Positions 48,701 to 57,804 of a stretch of DNA of 64,000 bases are shown piece by piece (positions within the stretch are counted from its first letter, which is position 1; each line of letters begins with the position of its first letter). Under the pieces are notes generated by a model that saw nothing but the letters and a program-made list of their open reading frames with translations, ran no database searches and was not told the origin of the DNA. Both the position numbers and the translations under genes were made by a program. Source of the DNA: Argopecten irradians (taxonomy: Eukaryota; Mollusca; Bivalvia; Pectinida; Pectinidae); the NCBI RefSeq assembly GCF_041381155.1, contig NC_091138.1:37937604-38001603 (forward strand), given 5' to 3'.

Positions 48701-51700
48701 AATAAAGTACAATATTCATGTAAAGGAGTTCAATTAAAACCATTGCCTTTTCCTATGGTTCAAATTAAAAGTTATGAATCACAAGTGTGAAGCTCAACTG
48801 ATAATACTAAAGAAAAGATAACTCTACACAACTGTATATGGGAAGGGGCTGTTGACTTGTGGTCCAGTGGTTAAAATGTCTATGACCACAGGTCGTTCAC
48901 CTCTAGGGTATGAGTTTGAATTGTGTGGGCCTTTTGTCAAGTAATGAACATAGGACAGCGGTTTTTCTCTGGGTACTCAGACTTTCCTCCACCTTCGAAA
49001 CCTTGCACATCCTTAAATTATCCTGGCTGTTAATAGGACGTTCAACAAATCAAACATTCTGGCTAGTATTTACAACTAATTACCATGATCGTCTAGCGAT
49101 TTCGCAAGTATCAATAGTTATTATTTTTGAGTTCTTACATGGTAGCAATTGCAATGAAGTACATTAAACTATCAAATGAGTTACTTCCTTAACTAGGAAC
49201 CACACTGGCACATAGATAGCTAAGCTTTATAATAGTTTCAAGAACCCTCAGGCAGCTGCAACATTTATTGGAGTTCTATGCAAACATTGCAGGTTAACAG
49301 TATAAGACCAACCACAAGATCCATATTTGAGGTCAACAGCGAAAAGCCAAAGGGAAGGAGAAGAAATGTACAATGTGGATATCTCTTGCATAAATGAATG
49401 AAACTCTGACAGCAACAGTGTAACCTGAAAAGGTGGAACAATACCTTATGAAAGCTTCATGTCAAAAAAAGAATAAACACAACAAAAAGAACCACGAAAT
49501 CCATTGGCATTAATTCACATGTTTTCCACACTTTCCTAGGCATCTCCATGGAGACTTTCTGATTCATCATCGGTGTGGTGTGACTTTCTAACATCCTAGC
49601 TATTAGCAGCTATTCAAATAAGACCATTTGATGATGCGTTTCTGTATATAATGTGTTGCATTTGTGTTTTTTTTGGAAGACTGCGGTATCTTCACATTAT
49701 ATCTACTCGTAATGGTAGTGCTCATTTTACTGAAGCAATCCTGTCAAAGACATTAAACAACACACCTTATCAGGACATATTATTCTAACAACAGGCAAAG
49801 CAATCGTACAACTCTTTTTATGCCAAACATTTTAAGCAGGAGAAGAAACTACCACTTTAATTGACTATGGTGTGTCTTGGCCAGGTGAAAGAACCCAGAG
49901 ACTTCGTCACAGTATTGAACCCTCAACTCACAGCCAAAAGTGAGGCAGTTAAAAATACAATAAAACTACAAAAATAAAAATTTGTACAACATTCATATCG
50001 TCTGCCGATTAAGGTGTGTATGATAAGTATATAATTTAAAATTGAAATAAAAAGTGGGCCTGTAAACACACGAGTCCCGATAACTTTACGGACGAGCTCC
50101 AAGGAGTCCGTTTTTCGTTGCATATATGACTACGCAGCGGCTTGGAATATTGTAGGTTGTTGGGCTTGGCGATTCTATACATGTTATGCATTGACGTAAT
50201 TTATGTGTCATAGCTCTGCAATGTTTTTGCAACACATTGTTTGGCGTTGTTTGATAAAGTTTGTGTCCGACTGTACTTTCGATTAGAAATGAAACTTGAA
50301 GCGATAACAATATCATGAATTGTCTTTACTGTCTTCTTTCTGTGTCCACACAAGGCTTTCTGTCTCCTTTCGTAACAATCAGTATTGGACACAAAGACCT
50401 GTTTTGCCGGCCATTGATCAATAAAATAACCTGTATTTACCCCACACTTTCAGAACATCGTACCTTCGTCATGTCTTGTCCACTACATTCGTTCAGCCAT
50501 GTCGAAGCGTTTTGCTTCCTGTTGATGTATTGGCTTCAGTACTCGTCCCTTTTTTCACATGAATCCAGAGTCCAAAACTGCCATTGTTCTCTGTTTGTTT
50601 TGACTTTTTAAAAGCCAAAACAAGTCAGGGGGATTTGCCCGGCCTTTTTTTGCCGCCATATTGCTACTGATACATGAGGTAGGGGGTCATCAAGACGCTT
50701 TTACAGCAGGCAGTGATTATGCTTTTAAGCGCTTTTTTCTTACACAGATTAGATATGTGTAACTATTAAAAGAACCGAACATTATAAAATAAATCCGGAA
50801 ATAATAAGGAATTTTTTTACTCGCCGTTTTGGCGATACATTGTTAATTTTAAACTCGCCTTTGGGAATCATTTACTCGCATATGCGAGTAAATTTCTCTC
50901 AACTTTGAGGCCTGGGGTCAATGGAAATAGCCATTTAGGAAAAAGATCCAGAAGTGGTTAATAGTTGTATGTCTAGATGGTAATGCAATGAAGGGAACAG
51001 GTACAATCCAAGTGCAGCAAACACTGCGAGTTTTCAAATACATATAAAGCATCAGTCAAAATAATAATTCAATCTGAGTTTGTTTTGAATTAATTAAACA
51101 ATAGAAAACAATATTTAAATTTGATAACAACCAGATCGAGGGAACACTAATGGAGGCCTAAAACCTACAAATTGTACTCAACACCTGTAACAACAATGGG
51201 CTGGTCACTGCAGACCCTCTATTTCTAATTCCACATTATCTCCCCCTAGTTTGAAACTTGGGTCTAGAAATGAATGGGCATGTCATACAGACAAATATTA
51301 TCATGTCAAATTTTAGTAATTATTTTGTAGGGGTGGTGAGTCTAGGTAGGCAACTGAAATCCACTTTAGTGACATGAATTTAAATTACCACAAAGCTCCA
51401 TATCTAAAACTGAATGCACTTTTAATATTGTTTATTCAATTTCTGTATCAGTTGATAATTGATCTTAATGGCTATGTATTCATTTGTTGGCTAGAGAAAT
51501 TATGTTTGAAATCCTAAAAGTATGTGTTATTGTGCCCTTACAGTCTGGTATAGATATAATCTTGTTGTTATACACACACCCTTTAGAAAGGCATGCTGTT
51601 TAATGGTAACCACCCACATAACATTCAGTAGACAGGGTTACTTACATACCAAAACAGCTATACAACTAGTACTTATAAACCGCCCAACAAAAATGTATTG

Positions 51701-52978
51701 ATAAACCCTACAACACTTCCATTGATTCAACTCTCAGCTCTATTATAACAAGCGATTCTCAGCCTCAACCAACCTGTATAGGGATAACAATTTGCTTCCT
51801 TCTACGAAATAAATAATTGAAAATTAAGGCCAAAGGAAAATTGTTTTCTGCAATAAAATGCTATTTTATACTGTCCATTACAATGAATGTAAATACTAGA
51901 AAATGCGATGTAAGCCAGCTGGTACAGATGTGAATTTTGATTATATCAAGGATTTTGAAACTGACTTTTGGGAATGGGACCTGTGGCTTTGAATTTGGGA
52001 TTCTTTGGGAATGGAGCCTGAGGCTTTGAACTTTGACCTAGATTAGGTGGGTACAGTTTTTACATCTGTACAGGGAAAATATAGATAATTAATTCATTTT
52101 ATATATTAACTTATATAAATAAGACAGATGAAAATACATACATCTTATTTCAAATAAAAATGTGCCAGTCTCAGAATACATGATAAATGTAACACCTTCG
52201 TCTTTTTTTTTTTAATTAACACATGTACATGGCCTTAACTTATTGCTGTCCGTTAACTTAACATCACCCAGGTGTGCTATAATGCTGTGCTTAATTTTGT
52301 TCAAAAACTTTTGAGATTGCATTTCCATTGTTTTGATTATATATAGTTTACCATAATCCTATTTTCCCTCTTAAAGATTACAATCTTAAGTCTTAATTGA
52401 AGTTAATATGTGTACTGGTTTAACACATATGACACAGAAGTGTTTGAAAACCATGTACTTTTAATTTAAAATTGACCCTAAAATAAATAGCATTTAGGCC
52501 TATACATGTTTTTTCAGCTATTTAGTTTTTCAAAATTTCTTTTTTATAATGACATATTTGTCATTCTTACCTTATCAACACCATCTGTATTTGCATCAAC
52601 TTTCTTTTTTAGCTGCATATATTGCCACATTTCTGAGATAGGTCGGTCAGACCTGTCAATTAATTCGCTATTAGTGGGAATTGCATTCAACTGTTCCATC
52701 TGCATGCTCAATTTTGCAACTTTCAGCTCGAGCTGGTGGTAAGGAGTACCGCCAGTTTTGCCGCTTTCACTTGCGCCATCCTCAGAATATGTGGAAATGC
52801 CACTATCCAAATCACTAAGACTTGATTTTTCTCGACGTGACAATAAATCTAATTCATTTAATTTCCGCTGTTGAATCGGTGATTTTTAGTTTCTTTCAAC
52901 ATTCGCATGAAGCAATGAATGAAGAACGTTGAAGTTGACAGCCCCTATTTCTGGTGTACCCAGGGCTAGATCAACCAT
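21391..52978 (-). CDS. QRICH2/C16orf96-like coiled-coil protein (DUF4795 type), 21 exons, in-frame stop in exon 1
   Basis: Exons, 5' to 3' on the minus strand: 52978-52571, 44906-44823, 44308-44258, 43797-43765, 42019-41855, 37548-37402, 36831-36786, 36533-36469, 35369-34578, 34432-34082, 32496-32374, 30654-30580, 30222-30112, 29790-29609, 28663-28601, 27928-27827, 24760-24620, 23254-23147, 22491-22447, 22164-22071, 21705-21391. The sum is 1167 codons with all phases compatible. The N-terminus has LGTPEIGAVNFNVLHSLLHA; a Ser/Thr-, Lys/Pro- and Glu-rich middle follows (KPxxKP near residues 410-430), then coiled-coil segments and a conserved core: FHCISCDRPV (about 884-893), RPYTTFELDQIRQHAK, DYYATQRACGGNHT and RLSHLFREEEE. 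The tail is Ser/Pro-rich. QRICH2-type proteins act in vertebrate sperm flagella; that role here is inference. Codon 31 is TAA. Confidence 0.85.
22182..22346. repeat. Tandem duplication of about 82 bp in an intron
   Basis: Two adjacent copies, each with ACCACTACATCTCA, GATAAAAAGATGAAATAGCC and ATATTACCATTGATTACAT, differing at a few positions. Confidence 0.85.
23945..24390. repeat. Minisatellite of about 28 bp built on TGACCTTGTCATTGTGACCT
   Basis: About 13-14 units of TTGACCTTGTCATTGTGACC plus TGATTGGTT, with losses and variants near 24120-24220, in an intron of the QRICH2-like gene. Each unit has two TGACCT hexamers, the reverse complement of the AGGTCA nuclear-receptor half-site. Confidence 0.88.
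25440..25870. repeat. Degenerate tandem repeat, about 32-38 bp units
   Basis: Recurring phrases such as AAATAGACAGGTGGATGTACATTTTA with variable ends, about ten to twelve diverged copies. Period and identity are poor. Confidence 0.7.
26806..27056. repeat. G-rich tandem repeat
   Basis: Copies of GTACTCCAACAAGGGGGTTT plus ATGAGAGGGGTGAT (34 bp), preceded by older, longer variants with GGGCTGTGCGGCATGG. The plus strand is rich in G runs. Confidence 0.7.
27827..30654 (-). CDS. Conserved core exons of the QRICH2-like gene (DUF4795-type region)
   Basis: Five exons: 30654-30580 (DLLAYCDRLNDIKADKEYVQ), 30222-30112 (KADKRSLDNKVNHSLFDSTT), 29790-29609 (KLDRLELDPLKEWLESRL, ending DDAAGIR), 28663-28601 (FHCISCDRPVDLMPTG) and 27928-27827 (RSPRPYTTFELDQIRQHA). 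The order 'KADK..DNKVN', 'KLDRLELxP', 'CxSCDRP', 'RPYTxxELxQIRQH' is what I know of QRICH2/C16orf96 proteins. The CISC pair could be a metal or redox site, but no other ligands are obvious. Helical, charged stretches before it suggest a coiled coil. Confidence 0.88.
29330..29466. repeat. Short G-rich degenerate repeat (GGGGACATTTGGGG)
   Basis: About four units of around 36 bp with GGGGxCATTTGGGGCAA and ACTAGTGGGG phrases in an intron of the minus-strand gene. Confidence 0.6.
30310..30560. repeat. Degenerate tandem repeat (ATTGAAACAAAGGCTTGAAT type)
   Basis: Roughly eight diverged copies of a ~30-bp purine-rich unit in an intron; the plus strand is A/G-rich. Confidence 0.6.
30655..32373 (-). 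other. Intron of the QRICH2-like gene
   Basis: No exon recognised. An (AT)n tract lies at 31193-31213. Confidence 0.5.
31193..31213. repeat. (AT)n microsatellite
   Basis: About ten uninterrupted AT units. Confidence 0.9.
32497..34081 (-). other. Intron of the QRICH2-like gene
   Basis: AT-rich, no exon or repeat family recognised. The open frame entering from the upstream exon runs past the donor and is intron read-through. Confidence 0.45.
34082..34432 (-). CDS. Candidate in-frame (possibly cassette) exon of the QRICH2-like gene
   Basis: A 351-nt (117-codon) exon bounded by acceptor GGGTTTGAAG and donor GTATCA, in phase 0 on both sides. Including or skipping it therefore leaves the frame intact. 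It encodes a Ser/Gly/Asp-rich, low-complexity segment (MESLEHNISPDGN...KSEVDQ) with an internal duplication of DSQLTQ. The open frame and coding-like composition support it. The weak donor and lack of known homology suggest an alternative or lineage-specific exon. Confidence 0.55.
34578..35369 (-). CDS. Largest exon of the QRICH2-like gene (264 codons)
   Basis: Acceptor CTATCTATCTAG and donor GTCAGT, phase 0 both sides. It begins with a Ser/Asp/Glu-rich stretch (GSSDSDSLALLKSKYKKGKQ), then a helical segment (LNKQELMAIAIDALSNKV), a Lys/Pro/Glu linker (PKPEAKPEVKPEVKKEKE) and a long heptad-like helix (EEMKKEIDISSEELAKANSK ... LDHDLKRMARGIEFALLRSK). This fits a coiled-coil structural protein. 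Confidence 0.85.
35370..36468 (-). other. Intron of the QRICH2-like gene
   Basis: No exon recognised. Near 36345-36400 TTATATTGGGTCTTT is repeated three times. Confidence 0.5.
36534..36642. repeat. 54-55-bp tandem duplication covering a 3' splice site
   Basis: Two copies sharing GAAAGATCTACAACAAAA, ACACCAG and ATGATGTCA; the first abuts exon 36533-36469 and includes its acceptor on the minus strand (TTTCCTCAG). The second copy has TTTCTTCAG, a decoy acceptor 54 nt upstream. A third, decayed partial copy lies near 36680-36710. Confidence 0.8.
37549..41854 (-). other. Long intron of the QRICH2-like gene; nothing recognised
   Basis: About 4.3 kb of AT-rich sequence between exons 42019-41855 and 37548-37402. 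Short open frames lack splice context. No repeat family identified. Confidence 0.45.
42020..44822 (-). other. Introns around exons 44308-44258 and 43797-43765
   Basis: AT-rich. Apart from the two short exons included in the gene model, nothing is recognised. Confidence 0.45.
43765..43797 (-). CDS. Candidate 33-nt microexon of the QRICH2-like gene
   Basis: Eleven codons (IPSEAPKHNSK) between acceptor GTTTTAG and donor GTAACC, phase 0 both sides. Splice sites are acceptable but the donor is not strong. It is included because frame and polar composition fit; being phase-neutral, it may be alternative or false. Confidence 0.45.
47095..47255 (-). mobile_element. tRNA-derived SINE-like copy
   Basis: On the minus strand a B-box-like GGAGTTTGAATTCC (47203-47190) is followed downstream by TTTTCTCTGGGCTCGAAGAAAC, similar to the conserved phrase of the SINE at 48846 (TTTTTCTCTGGGTACTCAGA). 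The A box is weak. Confidence 0.5.
47845..47935 (+). mobile_element. tRNA-like SINE head or tRNA pseudogene
   Basis: A-box-like TAGCTTGATCGGTTCAG (47854-47870) and B box GAGTTCGAATCC (47911-47922). The acceptor ends pair poorly and the anticodon arm is unclear, so it is not called as a tRNA gene. Confidence 0.55.
48846..49060 (+). mobile_element. tRNA-derived SINE with conserved central domain
   Basis: A-box-like GTGGTCCAGTGGTTAAA (48859-48875), B box GAGTTTGAATTG (48912-48923), then TTTTTCTCTGGGTACTCAGACTTTCCTCC and a tail with CTGTTAATAGGACGTTCAAC. The order tRNA head, conserved body and tail resembles broadly distributed metazoan SINEs with a shared central domain. Confidence 0.6.
50871..50892. 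other. Perfect 22-bp palindrome
   Basis: TTTACTCGCATATGCGAGTA plus AA reads the same on both strands; other CTCGCC phrases lie within 60 bp. Function unknown. Confidence 0.6.
52571..52978 (-). CDS. First coding exon of the QRICH2-like gene, interrupted by TAA
   Basis: The frame opens with ATG at 52978-52976 and encodes MVDLALGTPEIGAVNFNVLH then SLLHANVERN. A TAA at 52888-52886 follows, and the same frame resumes with KSPIQQRKLNELDLLSRREK and continues to the donor GTAAGA. The beginning fits the usual N-terminus of this family, and the part after the stop is coding-like and needed by the next exons, so both halves belong to one exon. No shift of frame is involved. An error, an allele-specific null, or an unusual readthrough are all possible. 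No in-frame ATG follows the stop until well into the exon. Confidence 0.75.
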
Positions 52979-53167
52979 CTGGGTAACAACACTTTTGTCG
53001 GCATCTTGACTGCTTCTGTTACCGACTAGAGGCAATTGAAAAATATGAAAAAGTGATTTAACACTCTAAACAGCAGTTAAATGTCCCGGATCACATCGTT
53101 TCCGATACTGTCCACACCATGATCCCTCGTTCACTGTTTACAGCAGAAATGAGATTATTGCGCCCTA

Positions 53168-53175
53168 ACTTCCGG
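53168..53175. promoter_or_regulatory. ETS-type site (ACTTCCGG / CCGGAAGT)
   Basis: Perfect match to the core bound by ETS-family factors, a common element of bidirectional animal promoters, about 190 bp upstream of the minus-strand start. Confidence 0.35.
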
Positions 53176-53868
53176 TTAAAAGAATAGGTACATACGATTA
53201 TGTCTTAGTGAAAGGTGCGTAGCTTCGGCCTCATGCATTATTTGAGAAAAAAATGTTAAACGTTTTTTTGTTTATTAAAATGAGATACAAATGTCGAATA
53301 AAATCAATGAAATAAAAATAAATTAACTCAGTTTTCATTTTTTTTTCAGTAGACAAAAAATATTCCTACTGTGTCTACTAATAAGTGCGCAAAAGCTATG
53401 ATTCAATCATTATGGTTACTAATAATAGGGATATGCTATCAAATAAGATTTTTGGAAGTGCAATCGTTGGCTATAACATAATAAAAATGCATCTGTATTA
53501 ATTGAATGTCGCGGTTTATTTATTAGTAGAGTAGATTCAATCAGATTTTAGTGTTAGGCTATATTTCCATATAGTCTAATAAACAATGTATTCAAGTTAA
53601 TCCTTAAGTATTTTACTTTTACAGTAAGTATAGTCAAATGAAAGCAAATATAGGGGTCTTATCACTTAGATAGCTCTTGATAAAAGAACTATGAATATAT
53701 TTTGAACTATTACCTTAGTTTTTCGCGCCATTGATACGGAACTTACAGAATAGGACTTTTAAAGAAAAACTCATTTTTCAATTTTCAAATATTATTTTGT
53801 TTTTCTTATATCTTTTTGCATAACATTTATTATGAGTTGTTATCAACGCTTGTAAAGTATTTGCGGAC

Positions 53869-53881
53869 AGGTCAAAGTTCA
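53869..53881 (+). promoter_or_regulatory. DR1 nuclear-receptor-type site
   Basis: AGGTCA A AGTTCA, a direct repeat with one-base spacing as bound by HNF4 or RXR heterodimers, 27 bp before the ATG of the first dehydrogenase gene. It is not conserved upstream of the second copy. Confidence 0.4.
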
Positions 53882-53907
53882 CAGGTTATCTACAAGTCTA
53901 TGTAGTG

Positions 53908-56900
53908 ATGGAGCGTTGGACCGGACGAGTAGCCCTCATCACGGGCGCTTCAGTAGGAATAGGATCTGCCTTGGCCAGGAGACTCGTCCAACATGGGATG
54001 AAAGTTATTGGTTGTGCAAGAAATGTTCAGCAAATCCAGGTAAATCAGGATCGAGACGCTTAAACATGCAAAAGTGCTGGCAAATCAAATGCTGACGTGC
54101 TTTCACGGATTCTCTTAAAACAAATGATATTGTTGACACAAAGGACATCCTCTATTTAATATATAGATAGAATGTATTCTCGTCGTGGTAGAGGTTGTAT
54201 TATAATTATTAAAAGATATTTTCAGAACTCCGCACACCTTATTAATCTAAGGGAAGTAACTCGTACAAAATAAAATACTGAGGATTTGGTCGTGTAAATC
54301 ATGTTCGGTGTTAAAAAATAATCCGTGTGTACTGTTTTATCAAAACAATTATATTGCCCAAAATTAGATTAGCGGAACTACATTTGATAAGTTATGCTTT
54401 CAGTATTCCCCGTAGTCTACTGAGGAAGACGTCAGCTATTGATAGGACATTGTTTCTTATTTTATTTTATTTTACGATTTTTGATTCCACATCTTCGATA
54501 AGATTATGATCAGTAATTAGTGACATCTCTTCACTTCTCGTCACTCGGGACTTATTACCCCTTCGCTTCGCTCGGGTGTAATAAATCCCTTATTACTCGA
54601 AAGCCATGTAATAACTACATATATCGTATACTCCCAGGCGTTAGCAGATGAGTTGAAGAATGAGAAAGGCAGCCTGACGGCCATCAAGTGTGACCTTACC
54701 AAGGAGGAGGATATACTGGACATGTTCGCCAAGGTCAAGGCCGAGTTTGGTGGCGTCGATGTCTGTGTCAACAACGCTGGTCTTGCACACAACGCGCCAA
54801 TCCTGTCGGGCGAAACACAACAATGGCGGGAGATGTTAGATGTAAGTTCAAATTGCAGCTCAAGGACTTTTCTTGGAACATATAGTTTAATTTGTGGATT
54901 CTAATAAAGGGGAAATGGATGCCGTTCAGTGTTATGTTCGGTTAAAAAATTCAGTTGAACATTCCGTTGTAATATCAACGATTTGATGAAAAGGAGTTTT
55001 GCTTCGTTCTAAACTACATGCACAATATATATGTTGTGACACAATATCAATTAACAACTAATATAACATGATGTAGTTTCTTCAAACCAGGTGAATGTCC
55101 TTGGCTTGTCGATCTGCTCCAGAGAGGCTGTCAAACAGATGAGAGAGAAAGTAGACGATGGTCATCTAATTCTCATAAACAGGCACGTATAATCTACCAC
55201 AAAGTCACAATGGCAATTACCTATTCTTTCTATAGTTTAGAAATTTAACAATTTCTACACATTGCCATAATTATACAGTTTTGTTAGCATTTCCTTGTTG
55301 TCCTAAATTGGTACAGTCTGGTCTTATCGAATCATAATTTTTAACATAGTTAATGTATTTAGTCACGTGACATCAGATCACTCTTTTTCATTATATATTG
55401 GTACATATGTAAACTACTTAGAGCTCAAGCAAATCGTTTTAGCTGCAAAATGATTTATGCAAGCTCAATGTATAAGTTTGCTTCCCAAACCATGGCCAAT
55501 GTAGTATTTTGGCAGACAATGACCATGGCTCTCGCCACAATCTGATTAAAATACATATCTTTATAACCACTCCGTTCAATAGATGATCTGACTACATAAT
55601 ATAAGGGGTCATGTTCCAGATGACCTTTATACCAACTGTACTTCAGATCATATGCATTTTCTACACATTGCTACATCTTGCTACATCAATTGAAAACGCT
55701 ATTTCGTCCCAATATACATATACATTTAGCTTTGTTGTGCTATTTGGGCGAGATGACTAGTACAAGATAATAATTCTGGCAGCTTTTTAAAACGGTTTCC
55801 GAAATTCGCCCCCTTACAAGATTCTGGCGGCAGCAATTTAAATGACTATTTCCAAAGGTCATCAGAACGTGACCCTAATGGGATGTTGTCAGATCCTCTT
55901 ATCAATGGTAGTGAGCATAAGGATATGTATTTTAATCATATTGTGTCACTCATCACCGTCTACCGGTAATCCAACATAGCAGGACTTTTCAGTTTCACAG
56001 GCCTACCTTTGGTTTTCTGATGCATTTTTCTATGTGAAGACATATGTGGAAATTTTCGGTGCAGGTGATGCATAATTGTCCAAAACAACAGGACATGGCG
56101 ATAATAAACATTCTTACTGTTGAAGGATTATTTTATTGATTTTTATCTCCCTTGCGTTTTTGTAGTATGTCTGGTCATCGCGTCCTCAACAGCAGTCCTG
56201 GTCATTTCTACACCGCCACCAAATTCATGGTGACGGCCTTGACCGAATGTCTGCGACAGGAGCTAAATGAGGTGAAGTCTCACATCAGGGTTACGGTAAG
56301 ATGAAACAGTGTTCTAAATGACACCTTTTCAGAATTGTTCAAGGGAATGAATACTTTTTCAGTACCAGGTTTTCGTTTGACGATTTTACCATCCCTCTAT
56401 AATCCTGCGTGTTATCATTTAGAATCTATTTGAATTCCCTCAAGGTCCTTCAAAGTCTCCATAGAAAAGTATAACACAAGTTAAAGACAGCTCCTTAACT
56501 ATGTTTTCCCTTTAACATCTGTAACGGAGAAAGGTAAAGTTCAGAATTCCTTACAGTTAGTAATTGTTGACGAAACTGTGACCAAAAAGTAGTGACGAGA
56601 TCTGTTTAATTTAATTGCACATATATAATATTTGAACGAAGAGAAAAAGTATCGACATAATAACTATTGCATTAAACTATAGAGTTTTTTGACAATAGAA
56701 GTTATTAATTATCATTCACAGGGAATTAGTCCAGGGGTTGTACAAACAGAGTTCCAACAAAGGATGTTCAAGGACAAGAGCAAAGCAGACGCCATTTGTT
56801 CTGCATTCAAGGTACGTGGCCACATAATAGTCACTGTCAATCGTGACGGTACCCTATTGTCTTACGATTTATAAAACATTCGATTATGATCATATAATGA

Positions 56901-57604
56901 TAGTTTGCATTATGTAAAATCTCCCGTTATGCCACCGTAGGGCGTAAGAATTCTACCTGCTGTCTCTTTTGTAAGATCGCGTAAAAGGCGACTAAATTTA
57001 GGATCTTATCTTTCTTCTTCCAAAAGTGACCGGGAGTGATGTGTTTCTTGGTGTCATCGGAAGCATTCTCCGGTGATATAAGCGTATTCTTTTAAACATG
57101 ATATTTTTGCAACAACACAAAGTTTAAACATTATATCATGGTTTGATGTGGTCAGTTTCCCCGATTGATGTTATTTAATATGATTTTTGAAAGCACGAAA
57201 ATAAGCAATTTTACCTGGTTTTTCGAAAATCAGTGTATTCCAGCCGCTAACACAGAAATAATTTTTTTCACTCATTTTTTTGACTGTTTTAGACTCTGGA
57301 AGCTGACAATGTCGTGGACGCCATCATTTATGTTATAGGAACTCCAGGTCACGTTCAGGTATACAACATGCTTTACACAATAATTTGTTTTGTTCTGTAA
57401 TTTTATTGCAAACATAATTAATTATGTCATTTAGTTATCACTCTTTGCCATAATGAAGAGAGGTGTGGATACGGACATTACCTGAATTACACGTTAATTT
57501 GTTTCACAAGCTGGTGCTATGTTCTATGAAAAGGATTACAGAATATATCTTACTATTTACAGGTACACGACATTCTGCTTCGTCCTACGGAGCAGACCAC
57601 ATGA
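53908..57604 (+). CDS. DHRS11-like: Short-chain dehydrogenase/reductase, DHRS11-like, copy A (complete, 7 exons)
   Basis: Exons 53908-54039, 54638-54841, 55091-55182, 56166-56295, 56722-56811, 57293-57358 and 57563-57604 sum to 252 codons (251 residues), close to the ~260 of vertebrate DHRS11. The Rossmann cofactor motif TGASVGIG is at residues 12-19, the NNAG structural motif at 89-92, and the catalytic Ser145, Tyr158 and Lys162 (SMSGHRV ... HFYTATKF) have the classical spacing; ISPGVVQTEF and a C-terminal RPTEQTT follow. The protein should be a cytosolic NADP(H)-dependent carbonyl/keto-steroid reductase by family; the substrate here is unknown. Exon 3 ends AACAG followed by GCACGT, a GC donor, and the split Ser codon (AG|T) confirms it. 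It is divergent from the QRICH2-like gene and tandem with copy B. Confidence 0.93.
54040..54637 (+). other. Intron 1 of DHRS11-like copy A
   Basis: Around 54545-54610 short inverted phrases (TTATTACCCC and GGGTGTAATAA) could form a hairpin. Nothing else noted. Confidence 0.5.
55183..56165 (+). other. GC-AG intron 3 of DHRS11-like copy A
   Basis: The donor is CAG|GCACGT, not GT; the acceptor is TTTTTGTAG. Part of the intron (CATAATTATACAGTTTT, GTCTGGTC, ATCATAATTTTTA) still resembles intron 3 of copy B. No other feature seen. Confidence 0.75.
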
Positions 57605-57782
57605 AGGATTCTATCTCAGCCTTCGTATATGTATTGTATTTCTCCAGTCCTTATATTCGTAAAACGGAACTCTGGAAATCACTGTTCAATTTCAAAGCTA
57701 GTTTTCCCATTAAAAACTACCAGTGAGATGACGTTTTAGGGGATGATACATAACTTCAATTTCATTTTGTCATAATTTCGGG

Positions 57783-57788
57783 AATAAA
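57783..57788 (+). terminator. Poly(A) signal AATAAA of DHRS11-like copy A
   Basis: Canonical hexamer 179 bp after the stop codon. Confidence 0.65.
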
Positions 57789-57804
57789 CTTTTTTTGGCA
57801 GTTA

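Larger units (their letters stand above)
44907..52570 (-). other. First intron of the QRICH2-like gene (7.7 kb)
   Basis: No exon found between the first coding exon and 44906. It contains three tRNA-derived SINE-like copies (annotated separately) and a perfect 22-bp palindrome at 50871-50892. A less AT-rich stretch at about 50090-50680 has open frames on both strands, but I recognise none. Confidence 0.45.
52979..53907. promoter_or_regulatory. Head-to-head intergenic region between QRICH2-like and DHRS11-like genes
   Basis: About 930 bp separates the two start codons. A consensus ETS-type site ACTTCCGG lies at 53168-53175, and a DR1 site lies just before the DHRS11-like ATG. No TATA box stands out. 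Shared regulation is inference. Confidence 0.4.

Noticed and set aside
50086..50611. Possible retrogene or exon in the less AT-rich stretch of the first intron
   Set aside because: Open frames exist on both strands but no family, splice sites or duplicate within the window support any of them.
57605..57726. Longer reading frame running past 57604
   Set aside because: The frame set by upstream exons stops at TGA 57602-57604 after RPTEQTT, the expected C-terminus of this family; the longer frame is out of phase.
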